A stretch of 64,000 nucleotides of DNA from Sporosarcina aquimarina. GTDB lineage: Bacteria; Bacillota; Bacilli; Bacillales_A; Planococcaceae. The notes beneath the pieces are model-generated. The model was not told the origin of the DNA. It made no database searches and saw only the letters and a list, made by a program, of their open reading frames with translations. The stretch lies in NCBI RefSeq assembly GCF_023715615.1, contig NZ_JAMBOM010000001.1, positions 1 to 64,000 on the forward strand. The letters are read 5' to 3'. The position numbers were made by a program, and so were the translations under genes. Positions 26,874 through 36,151 of the stretch are shown here, in pieces; the stretch's first letter is position 1, and the number at the start of each line of letters is the position of its first letter.

Positions 26874-27048
26874 TTAGGAGTTCCTCTTATTGGTACACGT
26901 TCGCCGTAGTAATAAATAAACTAAATGCATGCTCAATAAAAATAGGGAAGTAATCAACCAGTCTAATGTCTTGTGTGTCAGATAGTTAAGAAGCATAGCT
27001 GGGAAATAAATGATGATTAAAAGAACAAGATGTAAATACTTTCTTGGA
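26874..27048 (-). pseudogene. hydrophobic open fragment without start
   Basis: The minus strand holds about 57 open codons with two hydrophobic helices (LVLLIIIYFPAMLLNYLTH and LDWLITSLFLLSMHLVYLLL), ending in TAA. No start codon or ribosome site precedes it, so it is probably the end of a decayed membrane-protein gene. Nothing else is clear in 26770-27260. Confidence 0.35.
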
Positions 27049-27260
27049 TGTGACTATCATTTCCATATGTTCCGATTACCTAAATGGAAATTTCTATAGT
27101 CCCTAATGTTACGTGATTCTTTGCTCAAAAGAAAGGTGATTCATCATTTTGTGATGAAAGTAGCAGGAACAGAAAACCCCTCAGAAGAATTAAGTTTACA
27201 GTCTTTATTTATATAAATATAGGAAAAATTAACCAAAAAAATTTAATTCCCTCAATATAG

Positions 27261-27289
27261 TTGCACTCTGATATATTGTATTGTAATCT
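27261..27289 (+). promoter_or_regulatory. sigma-A-type promoter
   Basis: TTGCAC, 17 bp, TAATCT. It would give a 5' leader of about 75 nt to the nucleosidase-like lipoprotein gene. Confidence 0.65.
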
Positions 27290-27372
27290 ACAAACACGAA
27301 CTATAACTACTGATTTAAATAAAATCGTTCGTATAAAAGATGACGGGAGTTATTTAATTATGAGGGATCTTA

Positions 27373-28220
27373 TGAAGTTGAAAGTTTTTACTGCAATGCT
27401 TATTTGTGCACTAGTTCTGGCGGGTTGCTCAACCGCAACAGGGGAGACAAACGTTTCTAAAGAGGACGAACAGAACGAAGTACAGCCAATCGCAATCCAA
27501 GGTGCGATGGATGTTGAGATTTCCGCCCTTCTCGAAGAAATGAAAGACTACAAAGAAGAGCAACATGGAAACTACACATTCTACATAGGTAAGATTGCCG
27601 GTACGCCCGTCGTAGTCTCAAGAACAGAAGTCGGTATGGTGCATGCCGCGGCATCGACAACCGTATTAATCGAGAAATATAATCCAAAGGCAATTATTAA
27701 CCAGGGAACAGCAGGTGGACATGATCCAGACCTTCATGTATTTGATACGGTAATTGGGACAGAAGTGATGAATATTGGGAATATGCGTACGGAACATTTA
27801 GATGAAGGGCAAGGTATGAAACCTGATGAATGGCTTTTCATGTCGACTGATATGAGAGAAGATGGAGAAGAGGTCGAATACGAAACCTTTGAAAGCGATC
27901 CTGAGCTTGTAAAGATTGCGTTAAGTGTAGCGGATCAATACAAATATGGTGAAGTTGTGGAAGGGAAAGTCGGTAGCGCAGATTTCTGGAACAGAGAAAT
28001 AGATCGGATTCAATGGTTCCATGAAAATGCAGGTACGAGTGTTGAAGAAATGGAAGCCGCTTCCGTCGCCCAAGTTGCTAAAGGGTTCAATGTGCCGTAT
28101 TTATCGGTACGCACCGTTTCGAATTCGGAAGTCTCTAATGATAATATTGAAGACTTGGAGACGGCTGGACAATATGGAGCAGAATATGCAGTTGAAATTG
28201 TAAAGGCAATGAGCAAGTGA
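27373..28220 (+). CDS. exported MTA/SAH-nucleosidase-like lipoprotein
   Basis: A 282-aa PNP/UDP-family protein with a signal peptide and lipobox LAGC (C19). The body matches 5'-methylthioadenosine/S-adenosylhomocysteine nucleosidase: AIQGAMDVEISALLEEM (opening with the catalytic-type Glu), GKIAGTPVVVSRTEVGMVHAA, NQGTAGGHDP, and VEEMEAASVAQVAKGFNVPYLSVRTVSN near the end (ME-A motif and the Asp position replaced by NSE-type sequence). Cytosolic MtnN lacks a signal, so this version would act outside the membrane. ATG 27373 was chosen because it gives a complete signal peptide after GAGGGA. Confidence 0.8.
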
Positions 28221-28228
28221 GTTGTTTG

Positions 28229-28261
28229 TTGAAAAAAAGGACCCGTAATGGGTCCTTTTTT
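28229..28261. terminator. shared bidirectional terminator
   Basis: GGACCC-GTAAT-GGGTCC flanked by A and T runs, between two convergent genes. Confidence 0.85.
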
Positions 28262-28268
28262 ACGTCAA

Positions 28269-28985
28269 TTATGGATTCGTAGACCAGAGCCCCGCAGATT
28301 TTAATAACACGCGTGGGTGTAGTTTTAACTGTGCGACCATGACATCTGCTAAATCTTCGGGTTGCATTACTTTTTCCGGGTTACCATCTGTTAATTTTTC
28401 GTCAATTGCCAAGTCTGTTGCCACAGTGCTTGGCGTGAGCGCACTCACACGGATATTGTGCTTACGAACTTCGAGCATAAGTGACTCAGTAAGGCCAAGT
28501 ACTGCGAACTTAGATGCGCTATATGCGCTTGTAACTGGAGCTCCTTTTTGACCGGCAGTGGATGAGATATTAATGATGTCTCCGGACTGTCTTTCGATCA
28601 TTTCAGGCAAAACGGCTCTCGTCGTATAGTAAACGCCCATTAAATTGACATCAATGATATTTTTAAATACTTCAGGAGACAAATCCATGAATTTGCCAAA
28701 TTTCCCGATACCAGCATTATTCACAAGGATATCAATCGGTCCAAGTTCAGTTTTAATATGTTGAACGGCAGCTGTTATGGATTCCTGATCGGATACATCC
28801 GCTGAAGCCATCGCAACATTCACGCCGTATTGACGTAACTCTTCGGCTACGTTTTCCAAGTTAGCTACGGTTTTTCCGATTAGTCCTACGTGGATACCTT
28901 CTTTTGCAAATGCTATTGCGGTAGCGCGTCCGATTCCTCGACCTGCACCAGTGATTATGGCGTTTTTACCTGTAATGGGTTGCAT
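28269..28985 (-). CDS. short-chain dehydrogenase/reductase (FabG-like)
   Basis: A 238-aa SDR. NAD(P)-binding TGAGRGIG (12-19), NNAGIG, and the catalytic S..Y..K set ([20 protein letters not shown]). The C-terminal part matches 3-ketoacyl-ACP reductase-like SDRs annotated in Bacillales. Substrate unknown. ATG 28985 with AAAGGAGC was preferred to a 31-residue longer frame. Confidence 0.88.
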   Translation of the reverse strand: MQPITGKNAIITGAGRGIGRATAIAFAKEGIHVGLIGKTVANLENVAEELRQYGVNVAMASADVSDQESITAAVQHIKTELGPIDILVNNAGIGKFGKFMDLSPEVFKNIIDVNLMGVYYTTRAVLPEMIERQSGDIINISSTAGQKGAPVTSAYSASKFAVLGLTESLMLEVRKHNIRVSALTPSTVATDLAIDEKLTDGNPEKVMQPEDLADVMVAQLKLHPRVLLKSAGLWSTNP

Positions 28986-29286
28986 GAATTTGCTCCTTTT
29001 CAACTGGATTTCTAACTTATTGAAGTATAGCAAATGAGAGGGTTCCATACTAAGAATCCAGCTTGATGGGAGTACCATAATTGGCTAGCCGTCCCTAAAA
29101 GTAGGAAAGTGCATTCCATTAATCCCTTAATGAGGTTGAATTGTTTCCCGATATCGAGAAACTTCGCTAAGTGTCCGAGAAATTTTGATGTGTGAAGGAT
29201 AAATGCCTAGAACTGTAAGAGAAAACACTCGGGATGTCGGACATTCTCTTCGATGTGACGGAGAACGCATAAAATCCCTGTTTTAC
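28986..29286. other. gene-free interval
   Basis: About 300 bp between the SDR gene and the OpuF terminator. Contains a loosely repeated TGTCCGAGA/TGTCGGACA pair around 29168 and 29237 but no supportable gene or RNA motif. Confidence 0.4.
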
Positions 29287-29288
29287 GC

Positions 29289-29310
29289 AAAAAAGGCTGC
29301 CGCGGCAGCC
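29289..29310 (-). terminator. intrinsic terminator of the OpuF operon
   Basis: GGCTGCCGCGGCAGCC, a perfect palindrome, followed on the minus strand by six T. Confidence 0.85.
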
Positions 29311-29316
29311 CTTTCG

Positions 29317-30834
29317 TCAATTCAACAATCCAGCATTCACAAGAAACTCACGTGCCACAACCTCAGCTTTTTCTCCACCTGAATTTACACGGAAATTCAT
29401 ATCACGCATTTCATCGTCTGTCACTTTTCCAGCAAGCTTATTCAATACTTCTTCTAGCTCAGGATATTTCTCGAGTGTCTTTTTCAACAAGAGAGGCGCC
29501 CCTTGATAAGGTGGGAACAGTTCCTGATCATCTTCGAGCACTGTCATTTCATACTCTTTCAATTCACTGTCTGTAGAGTATGCATCCATTAAGTTGATGT
29601 CGCCTGTTTCAATTGCTTGGTACCGTAATTTAGGTTCCATCGTTTTCACTGAAGGAAAGTCTACACCATATAATATTTGAATGCCTTTGTACCCGTCTTC
29701 ACGGTCGTTAAATTCAAGAGTGAATCCGGCTTTTACGTTGGCTTCTACTGCAGCTAAGTCTGAAATAGTCTTTACACCAGTCTGTTCTTCAAATTGCTTG
29801 GAAATCGCTAGTGTATACGTATTGTTATAAGACATTGGCGGCAACAGCGTCATATCGAACTGATCAGCAAGACCATCTCGAGCCTGTTTGTATACCTCCT
29901 TACGATCATTGCTTACAGCTTCTTCTTTTAGAAACTCGGAAAGTGCAGTCCCTGTGAATTCGGGATACATGTCGATACTTCCTGATTTAAGAGCGTTGAA
30001 TACGAACGATGTTTTGCCGAGACCGGGTTTCAGTTCGACAGTCAGGTCAGTTTCGTCTTCAATGAGGAGTTTGTACATGTTAATGAGGATTTCCGGTTCA
30101 GCACCGAGTTTGGCACCGATTACTAACTGCTTATTCGAGCGCCCTGACAAAAATGGGAACACGATAACGAGCAAGCTAATTATGAAAAATACTATGAGAG
30201 CGGTAGCAGCCCGTTTGAATGAAAGACTTTCAAACTTCTTAAGCAACAAGTCGAATGCAAGCGCTAGAAGTGCTGCAGGAATAGCTCCCAGTACAATAAG
30301 AGAAGGGTTGTTGCGGTCAATCCCAAGAAGGATTAAATCTCCTAGACCACCCGCTCCGATGAGTGCAGCAAGCGTAGCTGTTCCGACAATTAGCACCATC
30401 GAAGTACGGATACCCGCCATAATGACAGGCATTGCAAGAGGAAGTTCAACCTTAGCCATTCGTTTCCACGTCGTCATCCCCATTGCAGTGGCAGCCTCTA
30501 TTAATGAAGGATCTACTTCTTTGATACCAGTATACGTGTTTCGTAAAATCGGCAACAATGCGTATGCGACAAGCGCGATAATGGCAGGTACTTTCCCGAT
30601 GCCGAGTAGCGGGATGAGTAATCCAAGCAAAGCGAGGGATGGAATAGTCTGCAACACCGCACTTGCACCAATGACACTTTCCGCAATCCGTCGCTTGTTC
30701 GTTAGATAAATACCAAGTGGTATGGCTATTAATACAGCAAAAACAAGCGCAATCAAAGAAATTTGGATATGTTCTAATAGCGCACCCGCCAATTCACCCT
30801 TACGATCTTGAAAAACGTCAAAGAAATGACTCAT
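29317..30834 (-). CDS. OpuF-type hybrid permease/substrate-binding protein
   Basis: A 505-aa fusion for quaternary-amine osmolyte import. Residues about 1-225 are an ABC permease (EAA-like loop with GMTTWKRMAKVELPLAMPVIMAGIR); residues about 235-505 are an OpuAC/ProX-type binding domain (VIGAKLGAEPEILINMYKLLIE, DLTVELKPGLGKT) displayed outside the membrane. The classical OpuC system has separate genes, so this is the two-component OpuF/BilE arrangement. It follows its ATPase with a 4-bp overlap (ATGA). Exact substrates (betaine, carnitine, choline, DMSP) are not predictable. Confidence 0.88.
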   Translation of the reverse strand: MSHFFDVFQDRKGELAGALLEHIQISLIALVFAVLIAIPLGIYLTNKRRIAESVIGASAVLQTIPSLALLGLLIPLLGIGKVPAIIALVAYALLPILRNTYTGIKEVDPSLIEAATAMGMTTWKRMAKVELPLAMPVIMAGIRTSMVLIVGTATLAALIGAGGLGDLILLGIDRNNPSLIVLGAIPAALLALAFDLLLKKFESLSFKRAATALIVFFIISLLVIVFPFLSGRSNKQLVIGAKLGAEPEILINMYKLLIEDETDLTVELKPGLGKTSFVFNALKSGSIDMYPEFTGTALSEFLKEEAVSNDRKEVYKQARDGLADQFDMTLLPPMSYNNTYTLAISKQFEEQTGVKTISDLAAVEANVKAGFTLEFNDREDGYKGIQILYGVDFPSVKTMEPKLRYQAIETGDINLMDAYSTDSELKEYEMTVLEDDQELFPPYQGAPLLLKKTLEKYPELEEVLNKLAGKVTDDEMRDMNFRVNSGGEKAEVVAREFLVNAGLLN

Positions 30835-31781
30835 GCCGTCTCCGTCCTTTCTTTCTCATGTGTTGCTAAAAAGGAGAGTAACGCTTCGCGTGACAGCATG
30901 CCGACAATGTCGCCCTTGTCTTCAACAGCAACTATTTCAGCCTTCAATAGTGCGTCCAATACGGTACTCCATCCAGCATCAATTGCTACAGTTGGTGCGT
31001 CAAGATGTATAGGTTCAGACGCAGGTTCCATATGGTCCCTGATGACAAATGGTTGAGTGCCACCACTTCCGATGAATTCTTGTACAAAAGTTGTGGCAGG
31101 AGCAGCAGTAATCTCATCAGGCGTCCCGAGCTGTTCTATTTTCCCGTCTTTCATAATGCAGATACGGTCACCTAGTTTCATCGCCTCCTGAATGTCGTGC
31201 GTAACAAATACGATGGTCTTTTTTATCGTTCTCTGTAAATGCAACAAGTCATCTTGTAGCTTCAATCTACTGATGGGGTCGAGTGCACTGAATGGTTCAT
31301 CCATCAATACAATATCGGGATCTGCCGCAAGCGCCCGAACCACTCCGATTCTCTGTTGTTGTCCACCAGATAATTCACTAGGTTTACGCCCTCTATATGT
31401 ATCAGGATCTAACTCGACCATATTCAACAATTCAGTCACCCGAGTGTAGGTACGGTCTTTTTTCCACTGTTTGAGTTCAGGCACAATCGATATATTCTCT
31501 TCTATGGTCATATGTGGAAACAATGCGATCTGCTGTAAGACATATCCGATTTGCCAGCGTAGTTCGTGAATCGTATAATCACTAATTTTTTTATCATGAA
31601 TACATATCGTTCCGTCTGACAAGGGGATAAGACGGTTAATCATTTTTAGTGTCGTAGTCTTCCCACATCCACTCGGTCCGATTAATACAAAAAACTCCCC
31701 TTCTGCAATCTCGAAGTTTACATCTTCCACGACGTTTGTTTTTCCATCGTATGATTTAGAGACGCCTTTAAATTTTATCAT
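30831..31781 (-). CDS. OpuF/OpuC-type ABC transporter ATPase
   Basis: A 316-aa ATPase with Walker A GPSGCGKTT, signature LSGGQQQR, Walker B VLMDEPF and switch H. The C-terminal 70 residues after GTPDEITAAPATTFVQEFIG look like a CBS-type tail, as in OpuCA. ATG 31781 with AAGGAG eight bases upstream is preferred to GTG 31787. First gene of the operon with the hybrid permease. Confidence 0.92.
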   Translation of the reverse strand: MIKFKGVSKSYDGKTNVVEDVNFEIAEGEFFVLIGPSGCGKTTTLKMINRLIPLSDGTICIHDKKISDYTIHELRWQIGYVLQQIALFPHMTIEENISIVPELKQWKKDRTYTRVTELLNMVELDPDTYRGRKPSELSGGQQQRIGVVRALAADPDIVLMDEPFSALDPISRLKLQDDLLHLQRTIKKTIVFVTHDIQEAMKLGDRICIMKDGKIEQLGTPDEITAAPATTFVQEFIGSGGTQPFVIRDHMEPASEPIHLDAPTVAIDAGWSTVLDALLKAEIVAVEDKGDIVGMLSREALLSFLATHEKERTETA

Positions 31782-31864
31782 CCACACCGCTCCTTGTTTT
31801 TTCGCAAGCTCTCTTATCCTCGATTTGCTAGAAAGAGATCTATATACCTATATCCTTAATTGTT

Positions 31865-31907
31865 AAAAAAAAACCTCCGTCGTACATATATTTGTACGAC
31901 TGGAGGA
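31865..31907 (-). terminator. intrinsic terminator of the alanine symporter
   Basis: Minus strand: CCTCCAGTCGTACA stem, AT-rich loop, TGTACGACGGAGG, nine T. Confidence 0.9.
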
Positions 31908-31921
31908 ATGAATGTATTCTA

Positions 31922-33286
31922 TTATTTTTTTCTTTCTATTGGATAAAGATTCGTAAAGTAATCATTGGTTACTTCACGAACTTTTCCACTTAAGAACAAT
32001 ACAGCGATAACGTTCGGTACGACGACAATCGCGAGTAGCAAATCAAGGAATTTCCATACGAATTGTAATCCTCCAAGTGCCCCAATAATAATAGCGACGA
32101 TATAAACCAAACGCATTACTTTTGAAAAACCAGTCCCAAATAAGAATTCTGCTTGCTTTTCTCCATAGTAGACGATGACAACGACGGTTGTAATGACGAA
32201 CAAGAAGAGGACGACGGAAATAATGATGCCACCAATGGTTGCACCGAAAACTGTGCTGTACGCTTCTGTTACCATGGAAGACGCGTTATTGGCGTCAATG
32301 ACTTTCCAAACTCCTGTGGTCAACACCACCATTGCTGTCATTGTACAAACGATAAGCGTATCTACAATGACTTCAAATACTCCCCAAAACCCTTGCTTTG
32401 CTGGATGATTATTCACCGCAGCAGCGTGGGCAATCGGTGCCGTTCCAATACCTGCTTCGTTCGAGTAAAGTCCGCGTGCCAATCCCCAGCGAATAGCTGC
32501 GGCAACACCAGCACCTGCAAATCCACCTGCTGCAGATAACGGTTGAAATGCATATGTAAAAATAAGGCCGAATGCTGCGGGCACCTCTGTAATATTAAAC
32601 GCAATTACAATGAGTGCGCTGACAATATATAAGACGACCATGGAAGGTATTAGCCTCTCTGTCACACGTCCAATTGCTTTTATTCCTCCAAAGGAAACAA
32701 GCGCTACTAAAAGTGCAACAATAATTCCGGTAATGTACGGAGGTAATCCGAACGAACTTTCGACTGTGGTCGCGATCGAATTGGACTGAACCATCGTACT
32801 GGCAATAATTTCGATCATCAGTGCAAATGCAAAGAGGTAAGCGACCTTTTTCCAGCCAAGACCTTTTTTAATATAATACATCGGTCCGCCGACATAATCC
32901 CCAACTTCGTTCTTTTCCCGATACTTAATGCCAAGGACGACTTCTGAATATTTTGTGCCGATTCCAATAAGTGCAACGAGCCACATCCAAAAGATTGCAC
33001 CTGGACCACCTAAGGCAATGGCAACAGGCACCCCGACAATATTGGCGGCACCCATCGTGGATGCAAGTGCTGAAGTTGTCGCCTGGAAAGGCGTCAACGT
33101 GCCGTCTCCAGAGCCTTTCGACATAATTTTTCCGAAGGTCTGACGAAGAATATGTGGCATGTACTTGAATTGAAAAAATCCAAGTCGTATTGTGAGAAAT
33201 AGTCCTCCGCCAATCAGCAAAATAATAATTGGTGCGCCCCATAAGAAATCTGAAACAACTTCTACCCATTTTGTAAACGTATTCAA
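31922..33286 (-). CDS. AGCS-family sodium:alanine symporter
   Basis: A 454-aa polytopic protein of the alanine/glycine:cation symporter family (AlsT-like). Conserved GGPMYYIKKGLGWK, SNEAGIGTAPIAHAAA and QATTSALASTMGAANIVGVPVAIALGGPGAIFWMW blocks are present (shown in parts). The usual start would be ATG 33295, but its ribosome site AAGGGG directly abuts it; TTG at 33286 has that site nine bases upstream and is likely the true start. Promoter at 33389-33418. Confidence 0.9.
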   Translation of the reverse strand: MNTFTKWVEVVSDFLWGAPIIILLIGGGLFLTIRLGFFQFKYMPHILRQTFGKIMSKGSGDGTLTPFQATTSALASTMGAANIVGVPVAIALGGPGAIFWMWLVALIGIGTKYSEVVLGIKYREKNEVGDYVGGPMYYIKKGLGWKKVAYLFAFALMIEIIASTMVQSNSIATTVESSFGLPPYITGIIVALLVALVSFGGIKAIGRVTERLIPSMVVLYIVSALIVIAFNITEVPAAFGLIFTYAFQPLSAAGGFAGAGVAAAIRWGLARGLYSNEAGIGTAPIAHAAAVNNHPAKQGFWGVFEVIVDTLIVCTMTAMVVLTTGVWKVIDANNASSMVTEAYSTVFGATIGGIIISVVLFLFVITTVVVIVYYGEKQAEFLFGTGFSKVMRLVYIVAIIIGALGGLQFVWKFLDLLLAIVVVPNVIAVLFLSGKVREVTNDYFTNLYPIERKK

Positions 33287-33388
33287 ATGTGCCATCCCCT
33301 TTTGAGTGCTTGAAACCGTGCGTAGAAGTTTCAGATTATACATGCTGAACAAATAGTGAATTCCGAATTGCCAATCGGTTTAAATACT

Positions 33389-33418
33389 ATACTAGTGAAA
33401 CAATAAAAGAGTTGTCAA
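33389..33418 (-). promoter_or_regulatory. sigma-A-type promoter of the alanine symporter
   Basis: Minus strand TTGACA, 18 bp, TAGTAT, about 100 bp upstream of the start. Confidence 0.65.
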
Positions 33419-33458
33419 TCATTTTTATATAACAGAATATACTGTCTATTATTATTGT

Positions 33459-33478
33459 AATAGTAAATAATTACTATT
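33459..33478. promoter_or_regulatory. AT-rich perfect dyad
   Basis: AATAGTAA-ATAA-TTACTATT, 8-bp arms, 40 bp upstream of the symporter promoter. A possible regulator site; no family consensus recognised. The rest of 33480-33807 shows no gene. Confidence 0.35.
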
Positions 33479-33807
33479 CATAAAGAGAATAACCATGTTT
33501 CTTTAATACATGGTGTGAATACAAAATATCCTGCGTATCGTTCCCGTAATGATAAATCGCAACGACAGAAAAACGCATCAATGGAAGTATAGTTCGTAGA
33601 ATGAATTATGTAGAACTTGAAGAAAATGATAAGGATTTGTCAGCAATGGCTCCTTACTTATAGGGGATACCCGTGTATGCTCTTTACGTCGCGTGAAAGT
33701 TTATAATTCACTAAGGGAATTCCCTATTTCAATCCAATTTACTTTAACTCCATAGCTTAATAGAATACCGTTTGATACAATAGTCACAAACAAAGGAGGA
33801 AGTAAAA

Positions 33808-34788
33808 ATGAGAAAAACCTCTACTTTAGTATTAGCTGTATTAGTGGCTATTTTTGCACTTACCATCGTCCTTATGTCTTTCCAATTAAAAACGAACAAA
33901 GCTGCTGAAAATGAAGGTGTTGCAGATGTAACTGAAACTGAATCTAATAATACTGCGGGTGGTGAAATCCAACATAATCCACCTTCAATGGATGACGTTC
34001 CAGACGATGAGCTTGGTGATGCAATCAAGCGCGGATACGATCTTGTAAACGACACTTCAACTGTATTACGAAGTGAAGCTCCCACTGCAGAAGACGGTGA
34101 GAAACTGGTGAACGAACTATCATGTACTAGTTGTCATGCAGGTGCTGGTTTGGACAGCGAAGTTTCTTCATTAGTAGGAATGTCAGCGGTGTATCCGATG
34201 TATATCGGACGCTCTGGTAAAATTGTATCACTGGAGGATCGTATCAATGGTTGTATGGTTCGAAGCATGAATGGTACAAAGTTTGAAAGCAATGATCCAG
34301 ATCTAAAAGCTATGGTTGCATATATGACTTATATTTCTGAAGGAATTCCAGTAGGTGCAGAGTTGCCATGGCGTCACCAGAATAGTGTAGATGACATGCC
34401 GATTCCAAGTGTTGCCGATGGGGAAAAGGTGTATCAGCAATCATGTGCGACATGCCATGCAGGGGACGGTAGTGGAACAGGTTCAAACACAGGTCCTGCG
34501 TTATGGGGAGGTGGCTCCTTTAATGACGGTGCTGGTATTGCTCGCCTAACTAAAATGGCAGGTTACGTGAACAACAATATGCCAGTTGGAAACCCGGGAA
34601 GTCTTTCTGAACAAGAAGTTGCTGACGTTTCAGCATTCATCCTCTCACAAGACCGTCCAGAGTTCGCTAACCACAAAGGAGATTGGCCAAATGGCGGACG
34701 ACCAAGCGACTCGATGACAAAAGAACGTCGCGATGAAATCAAGGCCGGCACAATCGACTGGGAAGCAGTTATTGGTAAGAAGCAATAA
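33808..34788 (+). CDS. TsdA-like dihaem cytochrome c
   Basis: A 326-aa membrane-anchored (helix 5-24) cytochrome with two haem sites, C106-TSC-H110 and C213-ATC-H217. The blocks RSGKIVSLEDRINGCMVRSMNG and ALWGGGSFNDGAGIARLTK (in parts) are characteristic of TsdA-type thiosulfate dehydrogenases, which couple two thiosulfates to tetrathionate or run the reverse reaction. This fits the YedE/TusA and CstR genes elsewhere in the window. The reaction direction and electron partner are not determinable here. AAAGGAGG lies before the start. Confidence 0.78.
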   Translation: MRKTSTLVLAVLVAIFALTIVLMSFQLKTNKAAENEGVADVTETESNNTAGGEIQHNPPSMDDVPDDELGDAIKRGYDLVNDTSTVLRSEAPTAEDGEKLVNELSCTSCHAGAGLDSEVSSLVGMSAVYPMYIGRSGKIVSLEDRINGCMVRSMNGTKFESNDPDLKAMVAYMTYISEGIPVGAELPWRHQNSVDDMPIPSVADGEKVYQQSCATCHAGDGSGTGSNTGPALWGGGSFNDGAGIARLTKMAGYVNNNMPVGNPGSLSEQEVADVSAFILSQDRPEFANHKGDWPNGGRPSDSMTKERRDEIKAGTIDWEAVIGKKQ

Positions 34789-34791
34789 GTG

Positions 34792-34834
34792 AAAACCCCC
34801 AACTACTCATTTTATGTAGTGGTTGGGGGTTTTT
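34792..34834. terminator. shared bidirectional terminator
   Basis: AAAACCCCCAACTAC pairs with GTAGTGGTTGGGGGTTTTT between the cytochrome and the convergent AlaX gene. Confidence 0.88.
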
Positions 34835-34848
34835 GGGTGCACTTGTTA

Positions 34849-36042
34849 TTACACATGAACGGGAATGGATTGTTCAAGTAACTCTGATAGGTCTTCTGCA
34901 GACATGGTTCGTGCGCCGCCTCCTTGAACTGATGATGCCGAGCCTCCGCCTTTACCTTCTATTGCAGGAAGCGTAATGGATGAAACCGTACGCATATCTG
35001 GTGTGAGCGAATTCGTACGCGATGCCACGAATTGTAACTTCTCGCCATCATCCGAAACGAGTAAAACAATGGCTTGTTCACGAAGAGCGATTGTTTTGCG
35101 AGCAAGCTTTTGCAACTCTTGCATGGAACGATCTTTGTATGATTGTCGAATGACAATCGTTTTTCGTTCTGCAAGAGATGCTGCTTCAACGTCAAGCAAC
35201 TGATCGTTCGCGGCTTCTAATTGCTTTTCCAACGAATGTTGCGCCTCCAGCATTTTCTGTGTGGCATCAGCTGCCTGGCCCAATGGAGCGCTCAGTAAAC
35301 GTGCAACATCAGAAAGTTCATCATGAACTATACCTAGCTGATGGAGCACCCGCCCTCCGCACACAAAGTGGATGCGTGTGTTCTTTTTTTGCTTTTCAGT
35401 GGAAAGGACTTTTAACGATCCGATTTGTCCGGTGGAGCTAGGGTGTGTTCCTCCACATCCGTTTGTATCGAAGTCCGGAATGATTACGAGACGAATTTCT
35501 TCATCGACGCTAACTTGTTTACGAAGCGAATAGGCTGACAGTTCTTCTTGAGTCACCCATCTCTGCTCAATCTGTCGGTTTTCAAGGATAATAGCATTGG
35601 CGAGTTTTTCAGCAGCACGCAGTTCATCAGAAGAGACATGTTCAGTCGCGAGATCAATGGTCACGATTTCTCGACCAAGGTGAAAACTGATGGTAGGGTA
35701 GTCAAAAAGTTCAACGAAAGCAGCAGTCAGAACATGTTGACCGGTATGCTGTTGCATATGGTCAAATCTTCGATCCCAGTCGATTTCAGCAGAAATCGTT
35801 CCCCCAGTGGTTAATGGAGTTTCCAAATAATGTCGAATTTCTCCGTCGACATCTTCTACGTCCACAACTGCAATGTTTGCAATATGTCCTGTGTCATGAG
35901 GTTGTCCGCCACCAGTAGGGTAAAATGCAGTATTCTCAAGTACTACGAACGGTCGTCCTTGTTCATCGACAGCGTGCTGTGTCACGACTGTTGTGAAGCT
36001 GGTGCGGTAAGGATCTTGATAATATAAGCGGTCTTGCAACAT
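34849..36042 (-). CDS. alanyl-tRNA editing protein AlaX (long form)
   Basis: A 397-aa trans-editing protein of the AlaX-L type that deacylates Ser- or Gly-tRNA(Ala). Zinc-binding motifs of the editing core are HMQQHTGQH (about 94-102) and CGGTH (near 197-201). A C-terminal DHHA1-like domain (about 330-390, SRTNSLTPDMRT, GKGGGSASSVQGGG) follows a coiled-coil segment. Length and order match AlaX-L. Confidence 0.92.
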   Translation of the reverse strand: MLQDRLYYQDPYRTSFTTVVTQHAVDEQGRPFVVLENTAFYPTGGGQPHDTGHIANIAVVDVEDVDGEIRHYLETPLTTGGTISAEIDWDRRFDHMQQHTGQHVLTAAFVELFDYPTISFHLGREIVTIDLATEHVSSDELRAAEKLANAIILENRQIEQRWVTQEELSAYSLRKQVSVDEEIRLVIIPDFDTNGCGGTHPSSTGQIGSLKVLSTEKQKKNTRIHFVCGGRVLHQLGIVHDELSDVARLLSAPLGQAADATQKMLEAQHSLEKQLEAANDQLLDVEAASLAERKTIVIRQSYKDRSMQELQKLARKTIALREQAIVLLVSDDGEKLQFVASRTNSLTPDMRTVSSITLPAIEGKGGGSASSVQGGGARTMSAEDLSELLEQSIPVHV

Positions 36043-36111
36043 CGAAAAACTCCTCTCTAGTTTGTCTTATTTTCCATATATTCATTGTACGAGGTTGCTG
36101 TCTTATATGCA

Positions 36112-36151
36112 AAAACGTCTGAACTGCATTAGAGCGGTTCAGACGTTTTGT
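36112..36151 (-). terminator. intrinsic terminator overlapping the EamA stop
   Basis: AAAACGTCTGAAC pairs with GTTCAGACGTTTT, with T-run on the minus strand. Confidence 0.8.

Noticed and set aside
29888..30709. 273-aa rightward ORF
   Set aside because: It is the antisense shadow of the OpuF hybrid gene; no ribosome site and a composition unlike a real protein.
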